A DNA stretch of 64,000 nt from Verrucomicrobiota bacterium. Its GTDB lineage: Bacteria; Verrucomicrobiota; Verrucomicrobiia; JADLBR01. The stretch lies in NCBI GenBank assembly GCA_029560585.1, contig JAKQKQ010000041.1:33413-97412 (forward strand). The letters are read 5' to 3'. Position numbers and translations under genes: made by a program. A model generated the notes under the pieces. The model was not told the DNA's origin and searched no databases. It saw only the letters and a program-made list of their open reading frames with translations. Shown in pieces: positions 1 through 8,281 of this stretch (positions are counted from its first letter, which is position 1; the number at the start of each line of letters is the position of its first letter).

Positions 1-1
1 C

Positions 2-682
2 GAACCGCATTCGGGATACGGATTTCACGATACGGTCGATAAGCGAGGCTACGATCTTTTCTGTTCCGTTCTATGGTGGGAAGCCGCGCGAGCCATGACA
101 TTCCTTTTCGAGGCCGTTGGAAACGAAAATCGCAAGCAACACTGGAACGCGCAGGCGGAATGGCTCCAATTGCACCTTCTGAAGGCGTTTTGGAATAAAC
201 AGACCGAGCTGCTCAATGCGGCCACGATCTACTGCGTCCAAAGCGACATTTGGGGATCGGCCTACGCCGCGATGATCGGGCTGCTCGACCCGGCGACCGC
301 CGATAAGATCTCTCGCTCGTTGGCTCGCGCCTACGATGTGATTGTGCGCCATGGACAGGTTCGGCAAACTCTCGACCCGGGGTGGACGCACATGCTCACC
401 GGCGTCCGCGACTACCGGTCGTCCACTCGGGGACGCATCGCGGGCATCCGACCGGCGGGCCAATACCAAAACGGCGCCTACTGGGCAACGGCCTCCGGCT
501 GGGTTGCAAGGGCGCTCGCACGGACCGACCGGGCAATGGCCGCCCGCCTTATCCGCGATTGCATCCGCGATTTCCAAGCTCATGGCATATACGAATGCAT
601 CAATGTCGATTATACGAAGGCGAAAGACTATGTAGCCTCGGCCGCCAACCCGCTCTTGGCCCGTCCTATATGGAAGACTTGA
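2..682 (+). CDS. C-terminal part of a six-hairpin glycosidase-like protein (cut by window start)
   Basis: The reading frame is open to the first bases of the window, so only the last 226 residues are seen and the true start lies upstream. Visible stretches include GYGFHDTVDKRGYDLF, WGSAYAAMIGLLDP, GQYQNGAYWATASGWVARAL and a C-terminal INVDYTKAKDYVASAANPL. This pattern (G-x-YQNG-x-YW plus repeated hydrophobic helices) is typical of the catalytic barrel of six-hairpin (alpha/alpha)6 glycosidases, which cleave oligosaccharide or glycan linkages. The family is recognised only at fold level, so the substrate cannot be named. An ATG at 95 is internal to the protein rather than its start. A short GC-rich hairpin (709-721) followed by TTTT at 728-731 could end its transcript. 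Confidence 0.6.
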   Translation, partial: EPHSGYGFHDTVDKRGYDLFCSVLWWEAARAMTFLFEAVGNENRKQHWNAQAEWLQLHLLKAFWNKQTELLNAATIYCVQSDIWGSAYAAMIGLLDPATADKISRSLARAYDVIVRHGQVRQTLDPGWTHMLTGVRDYRSSTRGRIAGIRPAGQYQNGAYWATASGWVARALARTDRAMAARLIRDCIRDFQAHGIYECINVDYTKAKDYVASAANPLLARPIWKT

Positions 683-993
683 AGAATCCAATTTGATTTG
701 AGCGTCCCGCCGGGCCCCGGCTAGCCGTTTTCGCCGAGAAAAATATCCTTGCCGGTGTGCCGTCGGCTGGCACACCTCGGTTCCCATGATCCAGGGGCGT
801 GAGCCGGATCGCCTCCGGGGCTACCACCCTCGCCGGGCGCGAAAGCTCACCCTCCCTCACACTTGGGGAATCGCTGCCGCTGGGCCCCCGAGGCCGACTT
901 CCAACCCGCTTGACGGCCTTTTCGAGTTTTCTTGTGCGCTGACGGGAGCTATCGGTGAGCGATGTGACAAGAGTGATGGCTTATGAAGAGTGA
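683..993. other. Intergenic stretch with hairpin, no gene seen
   Basis: No convincing gene lies here. A possible weak terminator (GCCGG-gcc-CCGGC, 709-721, then TTTT) follows the glycosidase fragment. A perfect 8-bp hairpin, GGTGTGCC/GGCACACC, sits at 754-776. The T-rich side of that hairpin faces the minus strand, where there is no gene to terminate, so its role is unknown. Confidence 0.35.
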
Positions 994-1591
994 CTGTCGA
1001 ACCCAAACAACGATTGTGTGGCACGGTGTAGCTTCCGTGGGTCTCGTTTTTTCCTGGTCGGCTTCGGCACGTATCCTGTTGCGGTGACGCATGGCCCGTT
1101 GCCCGCGATGGGTTCCCAAATCCAAGGCTCCGTAGCCGTCGCCCCCTTCAGGGATAAACGACCCGCCCAGGACAAGGGTGCCTCGGGGTCGTCAAAGGAG
1201 GATTTGGCAATCAGCTTGGACACATGGCAGTCAACGACGGTCGGCCGATTCAGGCGGTCATGCAGTCGTTCTTTGAGGGTGCCATGCGCGGGGCAGGCTA
1301 TCAGATTGTCCCGTCAAATCCATCGGCGACAATCGTCGAAGGCGACGTGTACGAATGGTGGGTGGATAGCTGTTGGAACTACGTCGTTCGGGTCGGGGTG
1401 CTGGTGCGTGTTCGCGATCGCGCCCAGGGCACAATTTTGTACCAAAGAGAGATTCGCGGCGAGGAAGACGATATGATATGATGTACTCGCAGAATGCCAT
1501 ACGAGCAGCGGTGGACGTCGCGTTGACAAACGCCCTTAAGGAATTTTCATCACCGGCCTTATCCGCCGCGGTGCATCGGCGAAACCAGTGA
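994..1591 (+). pseudogene. Decayed YajG-like lipoprotein gene with at least two frameshifts
   Basis: Three consecutive plus-strand reading frames carry pieces that join into one small envelope protein. The first (to about 1210) reads GSVAVAPFRDKRP, like the start of YajG-type lipoproteins. The second (about 1224-1481) reads AVMQSFFEGAMRGAGYQIV, then VEGDVYEWWVD and VRVRDRAQGTILYQREIRG. The third (about 1475-1591) reads SQNAIRAAVDVALTNALKEF, the usual C-terminal helix. Each join needs a one-base shift; the last is at a GATATGATATGATG run near 1470-1482. Either the gene is decaying or the assembly has errors. It ends 8 bases before the ceramidase-like gene, so the two were probably co-transcribed. 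Its role in the outer membrane is not known. Confidence 0.4.
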
Positions 1592-1599
1592 GAGGATCT

Positions 1600-2982
1600 A
1601 TGGTTGAACTTCAGGTGCCTCGCACAGAGGGGGCGAATCCGACGGCGGTGCCAGTCTTTTTTGAACTCGGCATCCAACCTAAGAATTTCCTATTCGTCAT
1701 GGTTGCTTGCATGCTCTTCACGTTGCCCGTGCCCGGCGCGAGTGCGCCCGCGTTTCGCGCTGCGGTGGTCAAGGTGGACATCACGCCGGACACGCCACAG
1801 ATGCTGCGCGGTTACAGCCCGCGCATGTCCACCAAGGTGCATGACCGGCTCTATCACCGCATTGTTGCGCTCGACGACGGCACGACCTCGTTCGTCCTCA
1901 TTTCCTCCGATCTCTGTTCGCTCTCGCCCGCTTTTTGCGACCGCGTCACCGGCGATCTCGCCAGAGATCTCGGCCTACCACCGGAAAATATCTGGTGGTC
2001 CATCACCCACACGCATTCATCGCCCTACGTCGGCCCGCCCGGCATTCCCGGCCTGCTTATGACCAACCGTTTCCAGTTTCGCATGGACGAAAGCTACACG
2101 GCGCTCGTGGAGAAACACCTCGTGGACGGCGTCCGGCAGGCCCGGCAGAGGCTGGAGCCAGCGAAACTCGGCGTCGGCCGGGGCTACGCGGAGGCCAACA
2201 TCAATCGTCGCGCCCGTGATGTCGACGGTCAGGTGCGTCTTGGCATGAATCCCTCCGCGCCAGTGGATCGCCGCATCGGTCTGCTTCGTCTCGACAAATC
2301 CGACGGCGCGCCTTTGGCCCTTATCGCCAACTACGCCATGCACGCCACCGTGTTGGGCGCCAGCAACACCTTTGTCAGCGCCGACGCGCCCGGCATCGTT
2401 GCCGAATATGTCGAGGAAAAGATTGGGGCGCCCATGCTCTATCTCAACGGTGCCGCCGGCAACATCGCCCCCATTTACAGCACACGCCCGCCAGCCGAGA
2501 TCAGGCTCCTCAACCAGTTCAAAGTTCTCCTGGGCGATCCCATCCTCGATGCCAACCGCCGCCTGCGCGCCACCACCGCCGTGGTGAAACTGCGTGCCTG
2601 CCGCATCATCGTGGAGACGCCCAAACGCCGCGGGCTTGAATGGTCGGACGAACTCAAGGATTACCTGCGCGTTGCCAAGGACGGCACGGAAACCCTGCTG
2701 GTGCCGCTGCGCTTCCTGCGTATAAATGACGATACCGTCGTCTGGAGCGCGCCCATGGAGATGTTCTGCGAAATCTCCAATGAGATCCGCGACCGCTCGC
2801 CCTTCGCCAACACGCTCTACGTCGGCTACGCCAACGGCACCTTCGGCTATCTGCCCACGGAGCAGGAATATCTCGCCGGCGGCTACGAGTCCGTCACCAA
2901 CCCCTTTACCGCGTCCGCCGCCGGCCATCTTTGCGCGGTCGTCAACCGCCATTTGCGCGAGATCCATGCCGCCCGTGATTGA
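1600..2982 (+). CDS. Neutral/alkaline non-lysosomal ceramidase-like secreted hydrolase
   Basis: This 460-aa protein resembles the N-terminal catalytic domain of neutral ceramidases, zinc amidohydrolases that act on N-acyl sphingoid or related amide bonds. Visible family features are VKVDITPDTPQMLRGY near residue 58, the zinc-ligand stretch SITHTHSSP (H137, H139), NYAMHATVLG carrying a further likely ligand, and GYANGTFGYLPTEQEY near the end. It is shorter than full ceramidases (about 650-750 aa) and lacks their C-terminal domain, as do many PVC relatives whose substrate is unknown. A hydrophobic stretch at about 30-48 is probably a signal peptide with a long N-terminal tail. ATG 1600 is preceded by GAGAGG. 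ATG 1699, at the start of the hydrophobic stretch, is an alternative. Confidence 0.75.
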   Translation: MVELQVPRTEGANPTAVPVFFELGIQPKNFLFVMVACMLFTLPVPGASAPAFRAAVVKVDITPDTPQMLRGYSPRMSTKVHDRLYHRIVALDDGTTSFVLISSDLCSLSPAFCDRVTGDLARDLGLPPENIWWSITHTHSSPYVGPPGIPGLLMTNRFQFRMDESYTALVEKHLVDGVRQARQRLEPAKLGVGRGYAEANINRRARDVDGQVRLGMNPSAPVDRRIGLLRLDKSDGAPLALIANYAMHATVLGASNTFVSADAPGIVAEYVEEKIGAPMLYLNGAAGNIAPIYSTRPPAEIRLLNQFKVLLGDPILDANRRLRATTAVVKLRACRIIVETPKRRGLEWSDELKDYLRVAKDGTETLLVPLRFLRINDDTVVWSAPMEMFCEISNEIRDRSPFANTLYVGYANGTFGYLPTEQEYLAGGYESVTNPFTASAAGHLCAVVNRHLREIHAARD

Positions 2983-3061
2983 AACGCCTGCTTTTTCTGC
3001 CCCGCCTGCCACGCCAAGAAGGTGCAGCTCTTCGGCCCCGGGGGGGAGTTCCGCCCGCTGC

Positions 3062-3145
3062 CGGATGCGCCCTTGCGGGTGGTATTCGAACAAGATGCGC
3101 GGCCAGCGCGCCCGCCGGGCGGGACACGTTCGCAATGCAGATGGC
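3062..3145 (+). mobile_element. Relic of an IS91-type transposase C-terminus
   Basis: A frame at 3074 onward reads CGWYSNKMRGQRARRAG. This matches my recollection of the RYYGxYSNKxRGxR motif near the C-terminus of IS91/ISCR-type rolling-circle (Y2) transposases. Nothing upstream extends it, so it is a fragment. A second fragment with the same YSNK(K/R)RGQRA core lies near 10930. The rest of the gap between the ceramidase-like gene and the oxidoreductase (2983-3321) shows no gene. Confidence 0.35.
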
Positions 3146-3321
3146 CCCGGCGGCTGGGGACGGCGGCATTCCCGCTCGACCTCCGGTGGGCCGCCTGCCA
3201 CGCTATTCCCATGGCGGGACGGCTTCAAACGGGGCTGGCAGCCCCCGGGAGGGCGGAGGGTGGTGGTTGCGCTCGCGGGGCCGCTGAAAGCAGATTATCC
3301 GTCCTCCGTCCCTGCGAAAGA

Positions 3322-4740
3322 ATGCGCACCGGCGAAAATGGACAATCCCGAGCCTTGACTTCACGTCGTGGTTTTTTGAGAGGGGCAGCGACTGCAGCGG
3401 GCGCGGTTTGCGCTGCCTCCATAGTTCCCGCGAGGCTGCTCGGGGCGAATGCTCCAAGCAACCGGGTCAACGTGGGCTTGATCGGCTGCGGCTTCCAAAG
3501 CGCGCGCATAGTGCCGTCATTTCTGGCTCACCACGACGTGCAAATGGTGGCGGTATGCGACCTCAGGCGGAGCGGCGCCGGCTACTACTACCCGGAGTTG
3601 GTCCTGGGTCGGGAAACGGCGCAACGTTGGGTGAACGAACACTACGCCCAGAAGACCAGCAGCGGCAAGTTTCAAGGGTGCGATAGCTACTCGGATTACC
3701 GCGAACTCCTGGCCCGGCCGGATGTGGATGCCATCGCCCTCATCGTGCCCGATCATTGGCATGCGCTCATCGCCATTGACGCAATGCGGGCCGGCAAGGA
3801 TGTCTATTGTGAAAAACCCCTGGGCCTGACCATTCACGAAGGCCAGCAGATGGTCAGGGCCGTGCGCAAATACAACCGGGTGTTCCAGACCGGCGCCCAG
3901 ATGCGCTGCAGTCCGATGGTGCGGTATGCGTGTGAACTGGTGCGCAACGGGCGTTTAGGCAAGGTTAACCTGGTCCGCACCTGGGTGGTTCCCAACACGT
4001 TCGCGGGGCCTGGTCCCGGCTGGCAGCCCATGCCTGTTCCCGAGGGCTTTGACTACGACTTCTGGCTCGGTCCAGCGCCTCAGGCGCCCTATCACGCCGA
4101 GCGCTGCTTTTACCGCTGGCGTTTCAACCTCGATTACTGCCAGGGGCAGTGCAGCAACTTCGGCGCCCATACGAACGACATCGCCCAATGGGCCCTGGGC
4201 ATGGATGGCACGACCCCGGTCCAATACGAGGACGTGGGCTCCGAATGGCCGGCCAAGGGCGGGCTGTTTACCACGGCCACAAAGACTGCTTTCCGCGCCC
4301 GCTATGCCAACGGAATCGAACTCATCTGCGAGACGGGCAAGAGCGCCGGAGCCAGGTTCGAAGGCAGTGAAGGCTGGTTGGAAATTACACTCGGGGGCCA
4401 ACTCACCGCGTCTCCCGAGAGCCTCAAGGACTCCGTGATCGGGCCGAACGAGGTTCATCTGCCCAAAGGCAATCCCGCTCGCGAGAAGCATGTCCGCAAG
4501 GATGTGGACGAGGACCACGTCCGGAATTTCCTCGATGCGGTCAAGAGCCGGAAGGATCCGATCGAGCCGGTGGAGATCGGCCATAGCACGGCCACCCTGT
4601 GCATTCTCGGCAACATCGCCCAGATTCTGAAACGCAAGTTCACCTGGGACCCGGCGGCCGAACGGAGTCCCGACGAAGAGGTGAACCGGATGCTTGCGCG
4701 GCCCATGCGCGAGCCGTGGAAATTGCCGGTCATATCCTGA
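3322..4740 (+). CDS. Tat-exported Gfo/Idh/MocA family oxidoreductase
   Basis: The 472-aa protein starts at ATG 3322. It begins with a twin-arginine signal (SRRGFLRGAATAAGAV, residues about 14-29) followed by VNVGLIGCGFQ, a Rossmann NAD(P)-binding loop, and the family EKP motif (YCEKPLGLTIHEGQQMV). The C-terminal half is the alpha/beta substrate domain, with the FDYDFWLGPAP segment common in Tat-exported PVC members. These enzymes oxidise or reduce sugars and cyclitols and bring their cofactor through the Tat pathway, so this one should act in the periplasm. The substrate cannot be told. An NHL-propeller gene follows 56 bases later on the same strand and may share the transcript. The frame is open further upstream, but the 3322 start puts the Tat motif at the expected place. 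Confidence 0.85.
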   Translation: MRTGENGQSRALTSRRGFLRGAATAAGAVCAASIVPARLLGANAPSNRVNVGLIGCGFQSARIVPSFLAHHDVQMVAVCDLRRSGAGYYYPELVLGRETAQRWVNEHYAQKTSSGKFQGCDSYSDYRELLARPDVDAIALIVPDHWHALIAIDAMRAGKDVYCEKPLGLTIHEGQQMVRAVRKYNRVFQTGAQMRCSPMVRYACELVRNGRLGKVNLVRTWVVPNTFAGPGPGWQPMPVPEGFDYDFWLGPAPQAPYHAERCFYRWRFNLDYCQGQCSNFGAHTNDIAQWALGMDGTTPVQYEDVGSEWPAKGGLFTTATKTAFRARYANGIELICETGKSAGARFEGSEGWLEITLGGQLTASPESLKDSVIGPNEVHLPKGNPAREKHVRKDVDEDHVRNFLDAVKSRKDPIEPVEIGHSTATLCILGNIAQILKRKFTWDPAAERSPDEEVNRMLARPMREPWKLPVIS

Positions 4741-4796
4741 AATCTGGCAGCCACCCGAATCCCGCTCGATTCTGCCCAACTTGAGGAACCGTTGCC

Positions 4797-5801
4797 ATGA
4801 CGATCCACCGTGCTGTTTGCCTCACGATTCTCCTGACGCCGATCCTGGCCCACAGTTCGGGTGCCCCGCTGCCGGGGAGTGGAGATTCCCGCTGCGTGCT
4901 CGATCCGGCATGGCCTCAGAAACCCGCGGCGTTCGCCTGGGGTGCCATGTCCGGTGTGACCGTGGATGAGCGCGACCAAGTTTACACCTTCAACCGCAGT
5001 GAACCCACGGTGCAGGTTTATGGGATGGACGGGACTCTCATCCGTTCCTGGTCCACGGCCAATCCGAAGGGAACCCACCACATCAGGCTCGGTCCGGACG
5101 GCAGCGTGTGGGTGACAGATTTTCGCAGCCATCTCGTCCAAAAATACAGTCCGGGCGGGAAACTCCTGCTGACACTCGGTACCGCCAACCAGAAGGGCTG
5201 TGATGAAAGCCATTTCTCCGGTCCCACCGACATCGCGTTCCTTTCCAACGGTGACGTGTTCATCTCCGATGGTTATGGGAACCGACGCGTCGTTCGCTTC
5301 GACGGCCGGGGCCGCTTCATCAAGGCATGGGGCAACGAGGGAACCGGCCCTGGCCAATTCGCCTTGCCCCACTCGATCGCGGTCAACTCCAAGGACCGGG
5401 TTTACGTGGCCGACCGCAACAACGGTCGGATTCAGGTTTTCGACGCGGACGGGAACGTGCTGGCCGTGTGGGACGGTCTGCTGATGCCATGGGGGCTCAC
5501 CATGACCCGGCAGGACGAGATCTGGGTTTGCGGATCCTCGAGGGTCAGGCAGCCGGATGGCAGCGGCTGGGTCGTCTCACCGCCTCCAGACCAGTTGCTG
5601 ATGAAGTTGGATAGCGCCGGCAAAGTCCTCTTGCGAGCCGCGCTCAACAAGCCCGCCGTCCCTCCGGCCAAGCCCGGTGAGGTCGACTGGGTCCACGCGG
5701 TCGCTCTTGACTCCAAGGGCAATATCTACCTGGGCGACATCGAGGGCAAACGCGTGCAGCGTTTCTTCCTACACCCTGCCTCTGGCTCTTCCTGTCCCTG
5801 A
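4797..5801 (+). CDS. Secreted NHL-repeat beta-propeller protein
   Basis: A 334-aa protein with a signal peptide (residues about 1-22, ending near AHSSGAP) and repeated NHL-type blades, for example GVTVDERDQVYTFNR, HIRLGPDGSVWVTDF, DIAFLSNGDVFISDG, SIAVNSKDRVYVADRNNGRI and AVALDSKGNIYLGDI. Each has the G/S-x-(V/I)-(Y/W)-V-(A/S/T)-D spacing of NHL repeats, suggesting a six-bladed propeller. The arrangement resembles peptidyl-hydroxyglycine lyase-like and SMP-30/gluconolactonase-like propellers, but no catalytic set can be assigned. Lying directly after the Tat oxidoreductase, it probably works in the same periplasmic sugar-related process. Confidence 0.75.
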   Translation: MTIHRAVCLTILLTPILAHSSGAPLPGSGDSRCVLDPAWPQKPAAFAWGAMSGVTVDERDQVYTFNRSEPTVQVYGMDGTLIRSWSTANPKGTHHIRLGPDGSVWVTDFRSHLVQKYSPGGKLLLTLGTANQKGCDESHFSGPTDIAFLSNGDVFISDGYGNRRVVRFDGRGRFIKAWGNEGTGPGQFALPHSIAVNSKDRVYVADRNNGRIQVFDADGNVLAVWDGLLMPWGLTMTRQDEIWVCGSSRVRQPDGSGWVVSPPPDQLLMKLDSAGKVLLRAALNKPAVPPAKPGEVDWVHAVALDSKGNIYLGDIEGKRVQRFFLHPASGSSCP

Positions 5802-6052
5802 ACCCACCTATCCCGGTTGGCGGGAGGAGAAGCATTCAGATAACCCAACTTTCGCACGAAGTGCTGGGAATATGGCGTCTTTCGATTTTGCATGACGCAA
5901 GGGCTTGATTTTGCGGGTCTGGGGATTGGCCACTGGCTCCGGGAGGCTCGTTGGCCGACCTTGGTGATTGAAGGCTGTGGTGGGATGCGGTGAGTTGATG
6001 GCATGCTCCTGAAACGGCGGGTTCGGTAGGGCGGGAGAACCAAATTCTATCC

Positions 6053-6295
6053 GTGTCTGAATGGCAGGACACCTCCAACGCGCGGGAATTGCTGGCGGGC
6101 AAGCCGCCGTTCTACTCCGGGGACATCCTCTACCAGCTCTTCCGCGCCGCGCCGACCACGATGGCCCGGAGGCGCGCCGAGGAGGTCGTCGAGGCCGCGG
6201 AGCGCGAGAAGCGCAGGGTGGCGAGGCGGAGCGTGCGCGCGCAACGTGGTCCCGATGCGGGGGGCGGGGTGAGTCTTGGGGCGGAGATGGTTTAG
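6053..6295 (+). pseudogene. Fragment of a bacterial Ser/Thr protein kinase (C-lobe)
   Basis: The 80-aa frame contains ELLAGKPPFYSGDILYQLF followed by RAAPTTMARRRAEE. This matches the helix F-G region of Hanks-type kinases (LLTGKPPFYSGD..., then a run ending in xMxxRR), as found in PVC kinase-FGE proteins. Nothing resembling the N-lobe, HRD or DFG motifs lies upstream, so this is a remnant and not a working kinase. A basic, Arg/Glu-rich helix follows (AAEREKRRVARRSVRAQR). The 250 bases before it (5802-6052) hold no gene that I can recognise. It differs in sequence from the two intact kinases at 14-19 kb. Confidence 0.45.
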
Positions 6296-6329
6296 GAGTC
6301 CAGCTGTCCGGCATGCCGGCACGAAACGC

Positions 6330-7520
6330 TCACCGTATGGATTTGCCGACGATCAGGAATTGGCCCAGGTAGAACGACTGGCCCGCCGGTAGTGATCTTA
6401 CGGAAAATGTGACGGTGTGTTCGCCAGGTTTCTGCTCCGGCAGATACCAGAAGCGCGCGTGCTTGGTCTTCTCTTTCTGCGTGCGCTCGATTTTGATCGG
6501 CTGCCCGCCGTCCACGACCGCCTCCAATACGCTCGGCTCGCCGTAGGGGATGTCGCTGATGCCGACAACCGTCCCGTTCCACTTGACGGTGGCGCTCGCG
6601 CCCGCTTGTGCGCACTTGAACGCGCCGCGCAGCATGGCGTGCGTGCGCTGTCGGCTTTCGGTGTAGACGGGGTCTTTGTGCTCATCGACGGCCGTCCACC
6701 CCGGGCCCAATTTTGCCTCGGCGGCCAGCAGCAGCGTCGCCTCTTCCCAGTTTGTCGGCTCGAGCGGCGGCGGCAACGCGTGCGGATGGGCGCCGCCGGC
6801 CTTCACCATCTTGAGCATAGACCGTGCGATAATCTCGCAGTAGATGGCGTGGCCCTCGTCGCCCGGATGCACGCCGTCTTTCGAGAAGACCATCTTGCCC
6901 TCCACCGGCGCGTCGGCCTTGAAAATCAGGGAACCCTCCTTCTCGCGCCGCGCGATCTCCACGCCAAGATCAATGGTCGGGATCCCGTACGCATTGGCGA
7001 TGGCCTCCTGGATCGGCCCGAACCAAGGTGTCCTGCCCGCCTGCAGGTCCTTCAGCATCCCCTGGTGGAGCGTGTATATGAAACAGATGTCGGTGTTAGG
7101 GTCGTTTTTCCAGAGGTGGCGCACCACGCCCTCGACCGACTTCGCCTCGTAGCCGCCGCCCCCGTTGACGCGACACTCCAGGAAGACTAGGTCGGGCTTC
7201 TGCGCGAGCACGTCACCCTGCAGGCGGCAGGCGCTGTAGTCCGAGCCGGTCCCCGATATGGCGGCGTTGATCTCGATGACCTCCGCACGGGGATATTGCG
7301 CCTTGAACCAGGCCAGTGTCTTGGGCCGCCAGCCAGCCGCCGCCGTGATGCTGCCGCCCAGATACGCTATCCGCACCGGTCCGCCGGTGTTCAATTTCGC
7401 GAAGAAGTTCGGCAACCCGTCGCGGGCACGGAACTCCTCCGCCACGTTCACGTCATGGTCGTACGTCCCCGCACACGCCTCCGTCGCACATAGCATGGCG
7501 ACCGCCATTCCCATCCTCAT
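6330..7520 (-). CDS. Secreted SGNH/GDSL-family hydrolase
   Basis: The start is ATG at 7520, preceded by a strong AAGGAGGAG ribosome site about 9 bases upstream. The frame runs on upstream, but that part overlaps transposon debris. The 396-aa product has a signal peptide (MRMGMAVAMLCATEACAG). It carries the SGNH blocks: IAYLGGSITAAAG (block I, Ser nucleophile, with the GGSIT variant), INAAISGTGSDY (Gly block), LVFLECRVNGGG (block III-like) and KDGVHPGDEGHAIY (Asp/His block V). A C-terminal beta-rich region, about residues 290-396, follows the catalytic domain. Such enzymes are esterases that deacetylate sugars or cleave acyl esters. The target is unknown, but the nearby glycosidase suggests polysaccharide work. 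Confidence 0.8.
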   Translation of the reverse strand: MRMGMAVAMLCATEACAGTYDHDVNVAEEFRARDGLPNFFAKLNTGGPVRIAYLGGSITAAAGWRPKTLAWFKAQYPRAEVIEINAAISGTGSDYSACRLQGDVLAQKPDLVFLECRVNGGGGYEAKSVEGVVRHLWKNDPNTDICFIYTLHQGMLKDLQAGRTPWFGPIQEAIANAYGIPTIDLGVEIARREKEGSLIFKADAPVEGKMVFSKDGVHPGDEGHAIYCEIIARSMLKMVKAGGAHPHALPPPLEPTNWEEATLLLAAEAKLGPGWTAVDEHKDPVYTESRQRTHAMLRGAFKCAQAGASATVKWNGTVVGISDIPYGEPSVLEAVVDGGQPIKIERTQKEKTKHARFWYLPEQKPGEHTVTFSVRSLPAGQSFYLGQFLIVGKSIR

Positions 7521-7804
7521 CGCTGGCACTCCTCCTTGGCTCCTATACCTGCTCGGCCCGCTATCCGTTTGACCGGCCCGGAAGGGCCTGACAAGCGATT
7601 TTTGCTTGATGCGGAAGGCGGGGTGAGGTCGACCGGCTGCTGTCATCGTGGCGGAAATGTCACCCATGGGTGACAAACCGGTGCGGCCTGCCCCTTGTGC
7701 TCGCTCCGTGGTGCCGCTGTTGCTCACGTTGCCGAGGCCGATGTTCGGGTGAAATCCACCTGGACGATCTGGAGCGTCTGCTGGTTGGTCCATTCTGCTG
7801 CGTT

Positions 7805-7915
7805 TCATGCGACACGTTCCTTTTGGGCCCGGCAGACCTCGGTGATCGCCCTGCCCCCGTCCGCCTCCCGCAGGATCCGGATCTTTTCCTCCGTCGTGTG
7901 TCGCCTGCCTTTCAT
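7805..7915 (-). mobile_element. IS3-family OrfA transposase remnant
   Basis: A 36-aa minus-strand frame starts at ATG 7915 and reads MKGRRHTTEEKIRILREADG then GRAITEVCRAQKE. This is the N-terminal helix-turn-helix start of IS3/IS911-type OrfA proteins. It stops at 7805, where a full OrfA would continue through the second helix and leucine zipper for another 50-60 residues. No OrfB (DDE) frame follows, so only debris of an insertion remains. The rest of 7521-8055 shows nothing else recognisable. Confidence 0.6.
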
Positions 7916-8055
7916 TTCGCCTGGTTCCTCTTCGGCCCCAGACGAACATCTCAGGCGGCTCAAAAAAGCGAGGTCACGTCAACTGGTCCAGCCGGCCGGT
8001 TCCACGGCGCGGCGCCCTGATGCGTGGCGCGCCATAGCGCGAATGCATCATTGCG

Positions 8056-8175
8056 TCATTGGATGCCCTGCACAATGCGATATGCTTCGCTCAGGATAAG
8101 ATTCGCGTCGGCTGAAGGGGCTTCGATGGCGCCAAGCACGGGCGCTATGGCCGCGATGATCCAAGAGAGTCTCAT
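8056..8175 (-). pseudogene. Short signal-peptide ORF, probably a truncated secreted protein
   Basis: A 39-codon frame starts at ATG 8175 and reads MRLSWIIAAIAPVLGAIEAP then SADANLILSEAYRIVQGIQ. It looks like a signal peptide plus the first residues of a mature protein. It lies just downstream of the glycosidase on the same strand and just before the IS3 remnant, as if an insertion removed the rest of a gene. It could also be a genuine tiny secreted peptide. The function is unknown. Confidence 0.3.
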
Positions 8176-8281
8176 GCTCGAACTTTCTCGACCGTCTTTT
8201 CCCTCGCCACTCTCCATGTCTGCACTTGAAACCTCACTACACGGATGAGACGCATTTCTCCCTCTGCGGAGAAATCGGGCA

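Noticed and set aside
754..776. Terminator for the glycosidase fragment
   Set aside because: The hairpin has no T-run on the plus strand; the T-rich side serves the minus strand, which has no gene there.
71..787. Minus-strand 238-aa frame at the start of the window
   Set aside because: It overlaps the glycosidase fragment on the opposite strand, is rich in Arg/Gly/Pro and matches no family.
2017..3228. 403-aa minus-strand frame
   Set aside because: Shadow of the ceramidase-like gene; the low-complexity sequence and wrong amino-acid usage show that it is not coding.
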